Counted from the stretch's first letter, positions 36,501 through 45,040 are shown. The stretch is 64,000 nt of DNA from Roseateles_B sp041913905 (GCA_041913905.1 JAYSEK010000009.1:1-64000), one strand, 5' to 3'. The notes: generated by a model from the sequence alone, not told the origin. Translations and numbers: made by a program.

Positions 36501-37384
36501 CGGCCAGGCATCTCCCGCTTGATGACATGCAGAACCTGACGAACCGGCTCTGAGATAACCACGCGGACGTGGCCGCCGCCCTTCGGCGTGAGGTCGTAAT
36601 GCGGTTGTACTGAGTTGAAGCCATCAAAGGCCTTCAGCCACCCAGCGGGTGCCCCTTCAAAGGTCGGCTCGACCGTGAGAACGCGTCCGAACGGTGTCTC
36701 CTCCTTGTGCAGGGGCATGCGCAGGGATTGAGGCGTCAAGACGTAGGTGGTCTCAAGGTATGGGCCGCGGTAGAGCGCCCCGGCTTGGTCTGCATGGGCG
36801 CGCATAGCACCCCAGGCAAGCTCGTTCGCATGCTGGCTGCGTTGAGCGTCCTCACGGCTTGAGAAGCGGCGCGTGGCGTCGCAGAGGCGCCAGGCAGCCT
36901 GAGGAAGCAACACCTCCTCACCGCCAACTGTCGCGACGGCGCCGGAGAGCTCTTGAACTTTGACTTCACCTCCGTCCACCACCCAGCCATCGACCCCCAC
37001 TTCGAACGAAGGGTCTGCCAAGGTGTCATGCGAGTCCAGGATAGGCTGCAGCCGCCGTTCGGGTGGGAGGTCCAGCGCTTGCAACGCCCCTGCGTGCTCG
37101 TCGGACGTCAGTAGCTCGTAGGTTAACGCCCAAGGCAGGGTCACCCCCGCTGTCGTGAGGGAGGCTTTCTCTTCACCGACCAGCTGCGCAAGGTAGGCCG
37201 CCAGGAACGTCTCTTCGGCTGACGCCTTGTCCGTCGCTGCGAGCAGCGCATCCACGGTAGGCTCGGCAAGCGGGCTGGCGAAGCGAACTAAGACTCCGTC
37301 GTCGCTCCACTCGCGGACGAGCGCTCGATGGCTGCTTGCCGATGCGCCAGCGAAGCGCTGGCGAATGAAATCAAACAGCCCCAT
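33506..37384 (-). CDS. zorD: Zorya protein ZorD: SNF2-type helicase with C-terminal Mrr-like nuclease domain
   Basis: A 1,292-residue effector. The SNF2 core has LLADDMGLGKT near 633-643, DEAQ in ICDEAQRIKTPG near 758, CTGTPVENTLADLW and the late motif RIGQEKDVYVY. After the helicase, about 1140-1270 forms an Mrr-type restriction fold with GGDGGIDVLAFKG near 1183 and LLQCKC near 1198 (D...QxK). It probably degrades invading phage DNA. The start at 37384 overlaps the end of zorC by 14 bases, and the frame is open 18 codons further upstream. It is last in the operon. Confidence 0.9.
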   Translation of the reverse strand: MGLFDFIRQRFAGASASSHRALVREWSDDGVLVRFASPLAEPTVDALLAATDKASAEETFLAAYLAQLVGEEKASLTTAGVTLPWALTYELLTSDEHAGALQALDLPPERRLQPILDSHDTLADPSFEVGVDGWVVDGGEVKVQELSGAVATVGGEEVLLPQAAWRLCDATRRFSSREDAQRSQHANELAWGAMRAHADQAGALYRGPYLETTYVLTPQSLRMPLHKEETPFGRVLTVEPTFEGAPAGWLKAFDGFNSVQPHYDLTPKGGGHVRVVISEPVRQVLHVIKREMPGRKVAGSKAERFVHNPWAFLGEAAHEVLREDDFAEDRAGAGALAAVFSVTPRMQDGRIERVDLIVTEHFFGGFASTQTTAFKGPDELSAFLGDLEAALRAERPKFPWNEYDLSLDGDSTVQLEHGRQVEHLWRTQPAVKISFEDVYELEGYSGRIEGIGVAKPIYVPLIQKPPADDEGKPGWLPGELTPMVKVTLAGHEGQVVIPLSKEWVAEFQGQVEQAEKTGATEVVNSSLPTPVETGQARTLVDSFQAMLGAQEKVKPDGPSKPRPDKPKKETLLVKLNFFGIDYLEERKQNLALPKDAKAELPSSLRPTIKLKNHQLNGIAWFQHLVSKAPTDCRGALLADDMGLGKTVQLLTVLGWYYEKNPNAAPSIILAPKSLVENWAAETRKFFNESYPEVLVLYGDALKVRKQPLGLIDEQLQGRGVVDLLKPGWAGDSKVVVTTYEVLTSYEFSMARQPFAFVICDEAQRIKTPGTQVTIAAKALKADFRIACTGTPVENTLADLWCLFDLVQPGLLGGLEEFGRTYRRPIECQTEEQKQALARLQDVIAPQTLRRTKQDIADELPKKYFAHRAANEPTLQFKATLGDKERLEVPMSAHQNLLYLGGLKKLQDAGNEKDARKRARLSFGALHLMKAVCAEPYCLPGMKFLADKAGQDAHLANSPKLAWLLAELVRVKTAGEKAIVFTELREVQAALYYFLREVFGLKPHIINGDSQNRQSYIERFSGAEGFNVIILSTLAAGAGMNVTAANHVFHFTRAWNPAKESQATDRAYRIGQEKDVYVYCPVVVSDQFATFDVNLDELLRRKAGLANATVGGSAMVSMLNGVGRDVSYTELVGGGVGGARVPRRYLTMDDVDRFDGFRFEVLCKLLWSKAGYVAHLTPKKGGDGGIDVLAFKGKLGELLQCKCSINPEVGWDAVKEVNTGAARYQAQFPGIKFRRLAVTNQRFTSNARQHAEANNVTLVERTEFEELLSRHPVHNHEFEEELGDAAVVAFEEA

Positions 37385-39158
37385 CGGTTTTCTCCGGGTA
37401 GTACCAAGCCAGGCGCTTCTTTGCCCACTCGAAGCCAAGCGACTTCAATGCGACGCCTAGGCCGGCTCGCTGTTTCGGGTCTTCGACCCAAAGTCGCCCA
37501 CCAGATATGCCTCGACGGTCGTCTATGAAGGCGCCTGGGTTGCGGGCAAGCAAGTCACGAAGGTCCTGCATCTTGAACTTCGCCCCGACCGGCGCACCGT
37601 CGTTGCGCGTCGCGCCACTTGACGAAGTGGCCCCGCTGTTTGCGCCAGCATGTGAACCAGCTGGTTTAGCTTGGTTAAATTGACCACGGAGTTCGCTCGA
37701 CCCGTATGACGCAGCGGGGCGTGCCCGAGACTGCTGCTGCGGTTTGTCAGGGTATATGCCCAACTTTTGGAGCTCGTAGCGGGCGGTTCCTTCCCAACCG
37801 GGAGGATGCGGAATTCGCGCGGCGCAATCGTGCCTGTAGCCGTACTTCAAATCCTCGCTGTTCCCTGCGTATTCGCGGCTGTACGGCTCGAACGGAAGTT
37901 CGTTTGCCTTGTAGATGTATGCGGCATTCGGCACCTTGCTGAACTCGATGACAAGGTAGTTCCCAAGTTGCATCATGAAGGCGTCAACATCGGCGTTCGA
38001 GCTCATCGTGGCGTATGAGTCTTCCTCCCGCGCGATGAGATTGCGGATGCCCTCGTTGCTGTATGCGAGCGCCCTGGTGTGCGTGCTGAAGATGAGCCGA
38101 GTCCAGGAAATCTGCTCCATGTATTGGCTCCAGAACTCCAGACGCCCTTCGTCAGCCTGGCGCCGGGCAGCGAGCACTTCAAAGAAGTCGCGCAGGTTCG
38201 CCTTGTTGACCCACTGAAGGGCCATTCGCCAAACGTCGTCCTCGACACGGTTCCAAGCCGTGGCCATTCCGGCCGCACGAAGCTTCGGATTCCTCCAGAC
38301 GTCCTTGCGGCACACGTAGTCACGAAGTTGCGCGTGGACGGACATGTCCGTGCACCGGTGATACCGCGTGAGCATGACCTCAAGGGCCTTGTCACGGTAA
38401 ACCGGCCGGGCACTGATGAGCGACAGCAGCTTGGGGATGCTTGCCTTGAAGCGTTCGTCAGGCTGTTCCGCACTGCGCTCCACAGCGCTAAGGACCAGTC
38501 GCTGCCAGAACCAGCTCGACTCGGGAATTGCCAGGTCGGACGAAAGCTTCTGCACCGCCGCCTCCTCCCCGCGGAGGTAGTCGAGCGCGTAGCGGTATGC
38601 GGCGTTGTCGCTGAGCAGACCAGGGTCACCGCGAAGCACCGTCACCCAGTCGGGGACGACCTTGCTGCCGCTCTGCCTGTCGATGAGCGGCCAGGTCCGC
38701 TTCAAGAATGCCCGCAGAGATTCCCAGCCCGACTGCTCTGCTTCAGAAGCCTTGGCCGGGTCAAAGGAGAAGTACGAGCCGAGCAGGCCGAACCAGGTCA
38801 GACGCCATAGGTCGCCGGCCTCTGCCTCACGGCTGTAGTCATCGAGCAGCGCTAGCAACTTCCGATGTCCCAGCACGCACGCGTTGCTCTGCTCGCGGAT
38901 GCGCTCGCTGAGGGCACCAGCGACCAAGTCGCGCTGCCGTTCGTCCAGGTCCTGACCTCGTAAGAATGCGAGCGCGGCCGCATAGGCGTCCGCCTTTGAG
39001 GGCCGCGCCTTGGCGTAGCCCTGGAACGCCTGAGCCGCGGCTGCAGCCGCTTTCTCAACGACCTCTGGCTGCCCGAAGGGCGTTGCCGGGAGATTGAACG
39101 AGGCCAGCACTGCGGCAAGCTGATGAGCCAGCGAGTCCAGAGCGGATCGCGTCAGCAC
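37371..39158 (-). CDS. zorC: Zorya protein ZorC (EH-signature protein)
   Basis: A 595-residue protein in the ZorC position with the features of EH-signature proteins: a helical repeat-like body and the stretch DEGRLEFWSQYMEQISWTRLIF around 335-357. An Ala/Gly/Ser-rich linker (about 490-535) leads to a small C-terminal module ending SLGFEWAKKRLAWYYPE. In type I Zorya, ZorC acts with ZorD on the incoming DNA. It overlaps zorB by seven bases and zorD by 14. Confidence 0.87.
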   Translation of the reverse strand: MLTRSALDSLAHQLAAVLASFNLPATPFGQPEVVEKAAAAAAQAFQGYAKARPSKADAYAAALAFLRGQDLDERQRDLVAGALSERIREQSNACVLGHRKLLALLDDYSREAEAGDLWRLTWFGLLGSYFSFDPAKASEAEQSGWESLRAFLKRTWPLIDRQSGSKVVPDWVTVLRGDPGLLSDNAAYRYALDYLRGEEAAVQKLSSDLAIPESSWFWQRLVLSAVERSAEQPDERFKASIPKLLSLISARPVYRDKALEVMLTRYHRCTDMSVHAQLRDYVCRKDVWRNPKLRAAGMATAWNRVEDDVWRMALQWVNKANLRDFFEVLAARRQADEGRLEFWSQYMEQISWTRLIFSTHTRALAYSNEGIRNLIAREEDSYATMSSNADVDAFMMQLGNYLVIEFSKVPNAAYIYKANELPFEPYSREYAGNSEDLKYGYRHDCAARIPHPPGWEGTARYELQKLGIYPDKPQQQSRARPAASYGSSELRGQFNQAKPAGSHAGANSGATSSSGATRNDGAPVGAKFKMQDLRDLLARNPGAFIDDRRGISGGRLWVEDPKQRAGLGVALKSLGFEWAKKRLAWYYPEKTDGAV

Positions 39159-39859
39159 TGGCCGAACTCCTTGTCGCTCATATCAGGCGTCGCCTCCTTC
39201 TCCTCGTCCATTGCCCAGAAGTCGACCTTGAGCTCGACCCGTCGGCTGGCCTCTTTAGAGGCCTTCATCGAGTTGAAGGAGTAGCCGCCCACCAGGAACA
39301 GGTCGCGAATCTGGCGCTTCTGGTTGTCCGTGAGGGGAATCTCGTCAGTTCCGGGTTGCGAGTACAGGACGCAGACGACACGCCGGCTGCGGTCGAGGCT
39401 CAAGCCAAGGTTGTAGAGGTAGGTGCCGTCCTGATCGGTGAAGCCCTCGACGACAATGCGGCGAATCCATTTCGAGCCGAGGTCTGAAGCCTGGGCCTTC
39501 AGCAGCACGGGTACGTAGCGGCGCAAGAACTTCGCGCCGGCGCCCTGGATGTCGGAGCGGCCGCTATCGAACCGGACGATGTCGCCAAGGTCGATGCGAT
39601 AGGTCGACTCGTTAACCTTGACCTCGGGGAAGTCGCGCGACTCCTCGCGGATGGTCGACATCAGCTCCTTGATGTCCTTCTCCCGCTGGATCTTGCGCTG
39701 CTCGGCACTCGTGACGTCCTTGGTCACGGAGATGAGCGTGACGGCCATCACCAGTAGGAACAGGACCATCAGTGCGGACATGAGGTCGGAGAAGGAAATC
39801 CAGAACGGACTCTCCCCTTCGACCTTTCCGCTTCGCTTAAGGAAGATGCGGGCAAACAT
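39152..39859 (-). CDS. zorB: Zorya protein ZorB (MotB/OmpA-like stator subunit)
   Basis: A 235-residue inner-membrane protein. One transmembrane helix (about 23-45, FSDLMSALMVLFLLVMAVTL) contains Asp25, matching the proton-carrying Asp of MotB-type stators. The OmpA-like peptidoglycan-binding domain (about 75-220) contains VEGFTDQDGTYLYNLGLSLD and RRVVCVL, then ASRRVELKVDF. With ZorA it forms an ion-driven membrane motor. It starts one base after the zorA stop. Confidence 0.92.
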   Translation of the reverse strand: MFARIFLKRSGKVEGESPFWISFSDLMSALMVLFLLVMAVTLISVTKDVTSAEQRKIQREKDIKELMSTIREESRDFPEVKVNESTYRIDLGDIVRFDSGRSDIQGAGAKFLRRYVPVLLKAQASDLGSKWIRRIVVEGFTDQDGTYLYNLGLSLDRSRRVVCVLYSQPGTDEIPLTDNQKRQIRDLFLVGGYSFNSMKASKEASRRVELKVDFWAMDEEKEATPDMSDKEFGQC

Positions 39860-39860
39860 C

Positions 39861-42173
39861 TCAAGCCTTCTTCAGGCGCGCCAGCGCCGAGCCCAGCTCT
39901 TGAACGACACCGGTGAGCTGCTGGACTCCGCCGCCCAACTGGCGGTCTGTCTCGCCAACTGCTTTGCGAACCTGCTCTGTGAGCTGCGCGCCAAAGTTCT
40001 GGAAGGCCGTCGTAAGCGTTTTGTTGACCCCTTCGAGGTACTGCAGGCTCTGCGTCTCCGCCGTCTTCAATTGACCCACGATACGTTCTAAGTCGGTGAG
40101 CATCTGGCGCGACAGCCCCGCTTCCTTCTTGGCGTTCTCAACGAGGGAGGTCAACACGGAGACGTTCGAGTCAACGGTGCGTCGGGTGGTCTCATATTGG
40201 TCAAAGCCCTGCTTGACGGCAGCGGCAGCCTCCTGAAGTGAGCCAGACGTAGCTGCGAGCTGGGTTGCGACCTGCGAAGACTTCTCGAACACGCCCGACA
40301 CCGCGCCGCCGGCTGTTTCGAAGCGCTGTGCAGCAGTGCCCATGGTCATTGCGCCAGCGTTCATCCCGTCAATGGCGCGTGTGGTCATACTGCTGATGGC
40401 GTCGATGTTCTGCTGAGTCTTGGCGACTTGGTCTTGGACCGCCTTCAGCAGCCCCTCAACTTGGTCAGTGAGACCGCCCACAAGTTCCTGCGTCCGGGTG
40501 GCGAGCTTGTCGTTCCGGCTCTGCTCCTGGGCAGCAGCCGCTTTGCGAATGGACTCCATCTGTTCGACGGCAGCTGTCAACTGTTGCAAAACCTTGCCAA
40601 CAGACTCGTCCATCGCCTGGCGAGACTTCACAAGTTCTTCGCTGGAGCGTTGCTGGGCGTCGGCGAGGAGCGCACGCATCTGCTCCGCCATCTGCGTTTG
40701 GTTGTCAGCGGACTTCTTGAGGGTCGCGTCGATGGTGTTACTCAGCCGGGCAGTCGCGGCGGCACCATATCGAGTGACCGTCTCAAGCACTTCCTGCGAG
40801 CGAGCGGCCAGTTTCTCGCCGTGTGCGGCATCAGCCGCCTGCGCCATGGCGCGCGCAGCATCGAGGTTCTTCACCGCCGATTCCACCGTCTGGAGCACAT
40901 TGGCGATGGCGTCGTCCATGGCTTTCTTGGACTTCGCCTGCTCCTCGGAAACCAGCTTGCGGAAGTCATCGACGAATTGCCGCATCTGGTCGGTCAGCAA
41001 TTGCTGGTTGGCGGCCGACTGCTTCATCGCGTCTTCCAGCGTGCCGCTCATCCGGTTGGCCGCCTGCTCATTCGAGCTATTGATGTCCTGCACCAACTTC
41101 TGCAGCGCCTCTTGGACCGTGGTCATCATGCCAACCGACCGGTCCATCTGGTCATGGATGCCGCGCATCTGGCCGCCGAAGGTGTCTTCCAGCTTACCCA
41201 TGAACCCTGCAAGCATCGTCTCCAGCATGCCGTTGACGGCCTGGATGTTGCCCTTGCTGGAGGTCTCCACTGCCTCGGTCATCTGCTTCAGCGGGCCTGC
41301 CAATGTGCCGGTGATGGCTTCGCCGATGTGAGCACCGAGCGCACTGTTGCTTTCCGCCTGGGCCTGAATTTGACGCTCGACCAAATTGGTCATCATCTGC
41401 GTCAGGTCTTCGACCAGCGCCTGTTTGAGCTGGGCCGAGTGCGCTTCTGACTTCTCAGAGGCGTTTACCAGGCGGGACAGATATTCCTCCCCTGCACCCG
41501 TCTCGTAGAGCGAGTCGATGGCGTGGCAGAGTTTTTCCACTTGACGGTAGAACATCGCCAGCACAAACCGGCTGAGCGACGTAACCAACATCGCGCAGGC
41601 GATGGCGATGGCCGAAGCGATGAAAGCGTGGGCGACGCCGTCGAGCAGCGGCTTCAAACCCGCGACTGCCGTTGCTGTGTTGCTCGCGTCGAACTTGCTC
41701 AAACCTTCGAGCAAGCCAGCGAACGTGCCGATGATGCCAAGACCGGTCAAAACGCCAGGCAGGTGACGAGTGAAGTCATCGAACAGCCGGCTGTCAACAA
41801 GCACGTCACGGGTGAAGAACATCTCCGCGGGGACCGTAGCGCGCACCTCGGTCAGCGACAGCTCAGCGTTGCCCGCCTTTTTCAGTTCGTGGAGGGTGTC
41901 TTCGTATTCGTCCCAAAGGTGCTTGAACGGCTCCTTAGACATCGCTGCACGGACATTGGCCGGCTTGACCTTCTTGCCTGCCGCACTGAGCTTGCGAATC
42001 TGCCGCAGGGCGGAGCCAAGCTGCAGGCCGACCCGGCTACCTTGGACCAAGTAGCCCAGGAGGAAGGCCGCCGTGAGCCCGGTGACCAGAAGAAAGATGC
42101 CCAGGGGGATGCCGGACAGGTTTTGCAGGACAGGATGAATCTGCCCAAGCACGCTCAGCAGCGAGGCGGTCAT
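39861..42173 (-). CDS. zorA: Zorya protein ZorA (MotA/TolQ-like motor with long tail)
   Basis: A 770-residue motor subunit. Transmembrane helices lie at about 21-43, 139-157 (GVLTGLGIIGTFAGLLEGL) and 181-208, matching the MotA/TolQ core. About 500 residues of Gln-, Ala- and Lys-rich coiled coil follow, the long intracellular tail typical of ZorA. It would sense cell-wall perturbation during phage entry with ZorB. Its ATG overlaps the stop of the upstream ribbon-helix-helix gene by four bases. Confidence 0.93.
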   Translation of the reverse strand: MTASLLSVLGQIHPVLQNLSGIPLGIFLLVTGLTAAFLLGYLVQGSRVGLQLGSALRQIRKLSAAGKKVKPANVRAAMSKEPFKHLWDEYEDTLHELKKAGNAELSLTEVRATVPAEMFFTRDVLVDSRLFDDFTRHLPGVLTGLGIIGTFAGLLEGLSKFDASNTATAVAGLKPLLDGVAHAFIASAIAIACAMLVTSLSRFVLAMFYRQVEKLCHAIDSLYETGAGEEYLSRLVNASEKSEAHSAQLKQALVEDLTQMMTNLVERQIQAQAESNSALGAHIGEAITGTLAGPLKQMTEAVETSSKGNIQAVNGMLETMLAGFMGKLEDTFGGQMRGIHDQMDRSVGMMTTVQEALQKLVQDINSSNEQAANRMSGTLEDAMKQSAANQQLLTDQMRQFVDDFRKLVSEEQAKSKKAMDDAIANVLQTVESAVKNLDAARAMAQAADAAHGEKLAARSQEVLETVTRYGAAATARLSNTIDATLKKSADNQTQMAEQMRALLADAQQRSSEELVKSRQAMDESVGKVLQQLTAAVEQMESIRKAAAAQEQSRNDKLATRTQELVGGLTDQVEGLLKAVQDQVAKTQQNIDAISSMTTRAIDGMNAGAMTMGTAAQRFETAGGAVSGVFEKSSQVATQLAATSGSLQEAAAAVKQGFDQYETTRRTVDSNVSVLTSLVENAKKEAGLSRQMLTDLERIVGQLKTAETQSLQYLEGVNKTLTTAFQNFGAQLTEQVRKAVGETDRQLGGGVQQLTGVVQELGSALARLKKA

Positions 42174-42364
42174 TTGGTCTTTTTTCCCTTGCGTTCTTCT
42201 TCAGACTGAGCCGCCGTAATGCCGTGCTCTTCGCAGTAGTCGAAGAGAAGCGTTTCAAGCATGTTGGTTAGCGACCGGCGCTCTTGAGACGCCGCGGCTT
42301 CAAGCAGCTGCTTGAAACGGGGCGACACCCGGAAGCTGATGGCGACGGTCTTCTCTGCCGGCAT
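42170..42364 (-). CDS. ribbon-helix-helix protein at the head of the Zorya operon
   Basis: A 64-residue protein. AISFRVSPRFKQLLEAAA followed by RRSLTNMLETLLFDYCEEHG is the beta-helix-helix pattern of CopG/Arc-type repressors, and the tail is Lys- and Glu-rich. ATG 42364 was chosen from the family-like start. The frame stays open further upstream through the operator region, without similarity. It overlaps zorA by four bases, and two palindromes lie directly before it, so autoregulation of the whole Zorya operon is likely. I do not know it as a standard Zorya component. Confidence 0.8.
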   Translation of the reverse strand: MPAEKTVAISFRVSPRFKQLLEAAASQERRSLTNMLETLLFDYCEEHGITAAQSEEERKGKKTK

Positions 42365-42370
42365 GGTGGA

Positions 42371-42413
42371 AGCTCTGTATAGAGCTCCACAATACATGCA
42401 ACAAAATGTTGCA
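42371..42413. promoter_or_regulatory. two tandem palindromes before the RHH-zorABCD operon
   Basis: AGCTCT-GTAT-AGAGCT (42371-42386) and TGCAACA-AAA-TGTTGCA (42397-42413) are perfect inverted repeats. The nearer one is only 6 bp ahead of the RHH start codon. Likely operators overlap the promoter or translation start. Confidence 0.65.
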
Positions 42414-42563
42414 GCAAGCGGAAGTTGACAAACCTCCCCACACGGCACCCACAACGGGGGGTAGCCCGACTGAAAAACGCACTTCGATCAGCCTGGTCCG
42501 GTCGTTACATCCACTGGCGGTTGGCACGCCCAGAACGCGCACCAGTCGCGTTCACCCTGCAGC

Positions 42564-43322
42564 TCAGCCAAGTTTGGCGTCGCCTGAACGGGCGAAGTCG
42601 TCTTCATCGAGTCTTAGCGTCTCAATCTTCAACGCCAATTGCGTGGGGCTTAACCCCCTGCGCATCGCACTGCGCAAGCTCACCTCCAAGATACGCCAGC
42701 CCAAAGAGTCGCCACTCGTGAGCACAAAGTCCTGCCCAGGCGGCCCCCCGAGGCGTTGCATGAAGCCATGGACGAGTTCGCCAGTGGGAATCTCCTGCCC
42801 ACCCTGCTCGGCGAGGCTCAAGAGCGCAGAAGCGGTCGCTTGCGGGTCTTGCGTGGGGATGCCCTCCAGCGCAACGGGCAGCACGATCATTCGGTCGGGG
42901 CTGACCATCGCGGCCAAATCGTCCTGCGCAGTCGGCCCCGGCGTGAGAGACAGCCGAACCCATGCCTCGCCCCACTGCAGGAATCTTGTATGGGACATGC
43001 CAGGATGCTCATCGAGAAACAAGCATCGGGGCGCCACTGGCTCCTGAAGCAGACTGAAAACGGTGCGCACGTGCGCCCATTCACCCTGGTCGCTCCAAGT
43101 GTGAACCATGTCCGACCGAAGCTGCCCACCTTGGACACCCAGGTGGTAAAGCAACGCCGTCACGCGCGCCGCAGAGATGACCTGCGGTTTGCCTTTCAGC
43201 CATGCGGACAGGTTGGCCGCATGGATGCCGGTGGCGTCGAACACCGCAGCCAACGTGAGGCCTCGCAGACGCAAAAGCGCACCGGCCAGTATGGGGAGTT
43301 GCTCGCTGCTCAAGGCAGACAT
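42564..43322 (-). CDS. helix-turn-helix regulator divergent from the AAA+ gene
   Basis: A 252-residue protein. The N-terminal 60 residues (LAGALLRLRGLTLAAVFDATGIHAANLSAWLKG) form a lambda-repressor-like HTH. The remainder is alpha/beta with no motif I recognise. ATG 43322 was chosen; a start seven codons earlier is possible. It is divergent from the AAA+ ATPase gene, and the 119-bp gap carries a pair of inverted GTTATAGTRATTTA sites. It probably regulates both genes. Confidence 0.75.
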   Translation of the reverse strand: MSALSSEQLPILAGALLRLRGLTLAAVFDATGIHAANLSAWLKGKPQVISAARVTALLYHLGVQGGQLRSDMVHTWSDQGEWAHVRTVFSLLQEPVAPRCLFLDEHPGMSHTRFLQWGEAWVRLSLTPGPTAQDDLAAMVSPDRMIVLPVALEGIPTQDPQATASALLSLAEQGGQEIPTGELVHGFMQRLGGPPGQDFVLTSGDSLGWRILEVSLRSAMRRGLSPTQLALKIETLRLDEDDFARSGDAKLG

Positions 43323-43345
43323 GTCGGCCTCCAAAAGAATCACAG

Positions 43346-43419
43346 TAAATCACTATAACCAGGACCAACGCGGCAGGCGAACACTGGAACATTGCGTCTT
43401 GTATTGTTATAGTAATTTA
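43346..43419. promoter_or_regulatory. paired operator sites between the HTH and AAA+ genes
   Basis: TAAATCACTATAAC (43346-43359) is the inverted form of GTTATAGTAATTTA (43406-43419), with 13 of 14 bases matching. One copy sits close to each divergent start, the layout expected for a shared repressor. Confidence 0.7.
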
Positions 43420-43441
43420 TAGCAAATCGAAAGAGGCCGCC

Positions 43442-45040
43442 ATGACTCGTCCTAACAGCCGTCGCCCCATGAGCCGTGCTGCCTACCAAGCTCGCGTGGC
43501 GACCTTGAAAGCCGAGCACCCATGGCTGGCCAAGCAGGTGGTGGAGCCCGCCCCTGGCCACTTGGCGGTGCTGGCCCATTTCGTGGGCCAGTGCGAGCTG
43601 CTGATGAAGCCGGCCGACTACCGCCACCTGCCGCTGCTTTGCGCCACCAACCAGCGCGACAAGCTCAGCCTGCGCGTGGAACTGGTGGGAGCCAGCATCA
43701 ACAGAGACAGGGCTTTGTTGGATCTGATCGAAGCCGCCCGGCATGCAGCCCAACAACGCTGCCCAGTTTGCTCGGCGCCGGTGATTGGCGGCGATGCGAA
43801 CGCAGGCCAAGGCGTGCGCTGCAAGCAGCACGAGGCCACCATCGGGCTCTTCGCCGAAGATCTCAAGCGCAATCACAAACTTGCGGTAGCGGCAGGGCTA
43901 CTGCCGGCCGCCAGCAAGCCCGAGAAGTCGGTGCGTGGCGAGCCGCTCGATCCGTCCATCGACGATGCCGTACACGCGCTGGTGCAGTCGCTGCCCGACA
44001 TGAAGCCACCGGCAGCGGCGCCGGATCAGCCCGCTCCGCAGGCACCTCGGGCAACACCCCAAATCGCGTTTCTTGACGCCGCAGGCCTGCGCAGCTTTGT
44101 CGAGCGCCACCGCGCCAAGCCCGACGAGAAGGCCAAGCGGGCCCAGTACATCGCCGAGCGCATCAGGGCCGCTGGCCACGAACGCCGCAAGCTGGGTGAG
44201 CTACCCGATGACTGGACAGAGCTGATCGAAGACTTCCAGCGCGACTTCCCCAACTTCGCTGAGCTGGCCGAGGTACTGCACGACCACTTCGCCCTGCATG
44301 CGATGGGCGATGGCCGCGTGGCATGGTCGCCTATCCTGCTGGTCGGCCCGGCCGGGATTGGCAAGACGGAGGCTGCCCGCTGGCTGGCTGCGCGGCTGAG
44401 CCTTCCCTTCCGTGTGATCGACATGGCCAGCACCCAGTCCAGCTCGCCGCTGGCCGGGTCGGAATCGTTCTGGTCAAACTCGGAGCCTGGCGTGGTGTTT
44501 GAGCTACTGGCCTACCAGCCGCTGGCCAATCCGGTGATCGTGCTGGATGAGCTCGACAAGACCGACCAGCAACGTCAGTACGACCCACTCGCGGCGCTCT
44601 ATACCCTGCTGGAACCTCGCAGCGCGCGCGACTTCATCGATCTCTCGATCCGCGATTTCTCCATCGACGCCAGCCATGTGAACTGGATCGCTACGGCCAA
44701 TAGCACCGAAGGCATCCCGGCGCCACTGCTGTCGCGCATGACGGTGCTGCATGTACAGGCCCCGACGACCGCACAGATGGCTCACATCGCTCAGCAGATT
44801 TATGGGCGCATGCGGGCTGAGAGTCCATGGGGTGGGGCCTTTGAGCCAGCACTGGATGAGCAGGTTGTGGATCGACTCAAAGGATTTCCGCCGCGTAGCC
44901 TTGGAATGGCGCTGAAGCGAGCACTCGGCAAAGCAGCCCGCGCCGAGCGCTGCCGGATCTTGGCTGAAGACCTCCCACGGGCATCGTGTGAGGTGCGGAC
45001 AAGCATTGGGTTTACGGCGGTAGTCTCCCAGCCAGCCTAA
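43442..45040 (+). CDS. AAA+ ATPase with N-terminal zinc-knuckle-like motif, unknown system
   Basis: A 532-residue protein. The N-terminal 100 residues are helical. A Cys/His cluster CPVC (107-110) with C127 and H130 could bind zinc. The C-terminal AAA+ module has Walker A GPAGIGKTE near 301-309, MASTQSSSPLAGSESFW, Walker B VIVLDELDK near 363-371, sensor 1 TANSTEGIP and the arginine-finger region LLSRM. The AAA+ core resembles that of Lon-type ATPases, but no protease domain follows. It is paired only with the divergent HTH gene. I do not recognise it as part of a named defence system. Confidence 0.8.
   Translation: MTRPNSRRPMSRAAYQARVATLKAEHPWLAKQVVEPAPGHLAVLAHFVGQCELLMKPADYRHLPLLCATNQRDKLSLRVELVGASINRDRALLDLIEAARHAAQQRCPVCSAPVIGGDANAGQGVRCKQHEATIGLFAEDLKRNHKLAVAAGLLPAASKPEKSVRGEPLDPSIDDAVHALVQSLPDMKPPAAAPDQPAPQAPRATPQIAFLDAAGLRSFVERHRAKPDEKAKRAQYIAERIRAAGHERRKLGELPDDWTELIEDFQRDFPNFAELAEVLHDHFALHAMGDGRVAWSPILLVGPAGIGKTEAARWLAARLSLPFRVIDMASTQSSSPLAGSESFWSNSEPGVVFELLAYQPLANPVIVLDELDKTDQQRQYDPLAALYTLLEPRSARDFIDLSIRDFSIDASHVNWIATANSTEGIPAPLLSRMTVLHVQAPTTAQMAHIAQQIYGRMRAESPWGGAFEPALDEQVVDRLKGFPPRSLGMALKRALGKAARAERCRILAEDLPRASCEVRTSIGFTAVVSQPA

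Noticed and set aside
40420..41450. Plus-strand open frames across zorA
   Set aside because: They are reversed-frame shadows of the coiled-coil tail; Ser-, Arg- and Trp-rich with no family features.
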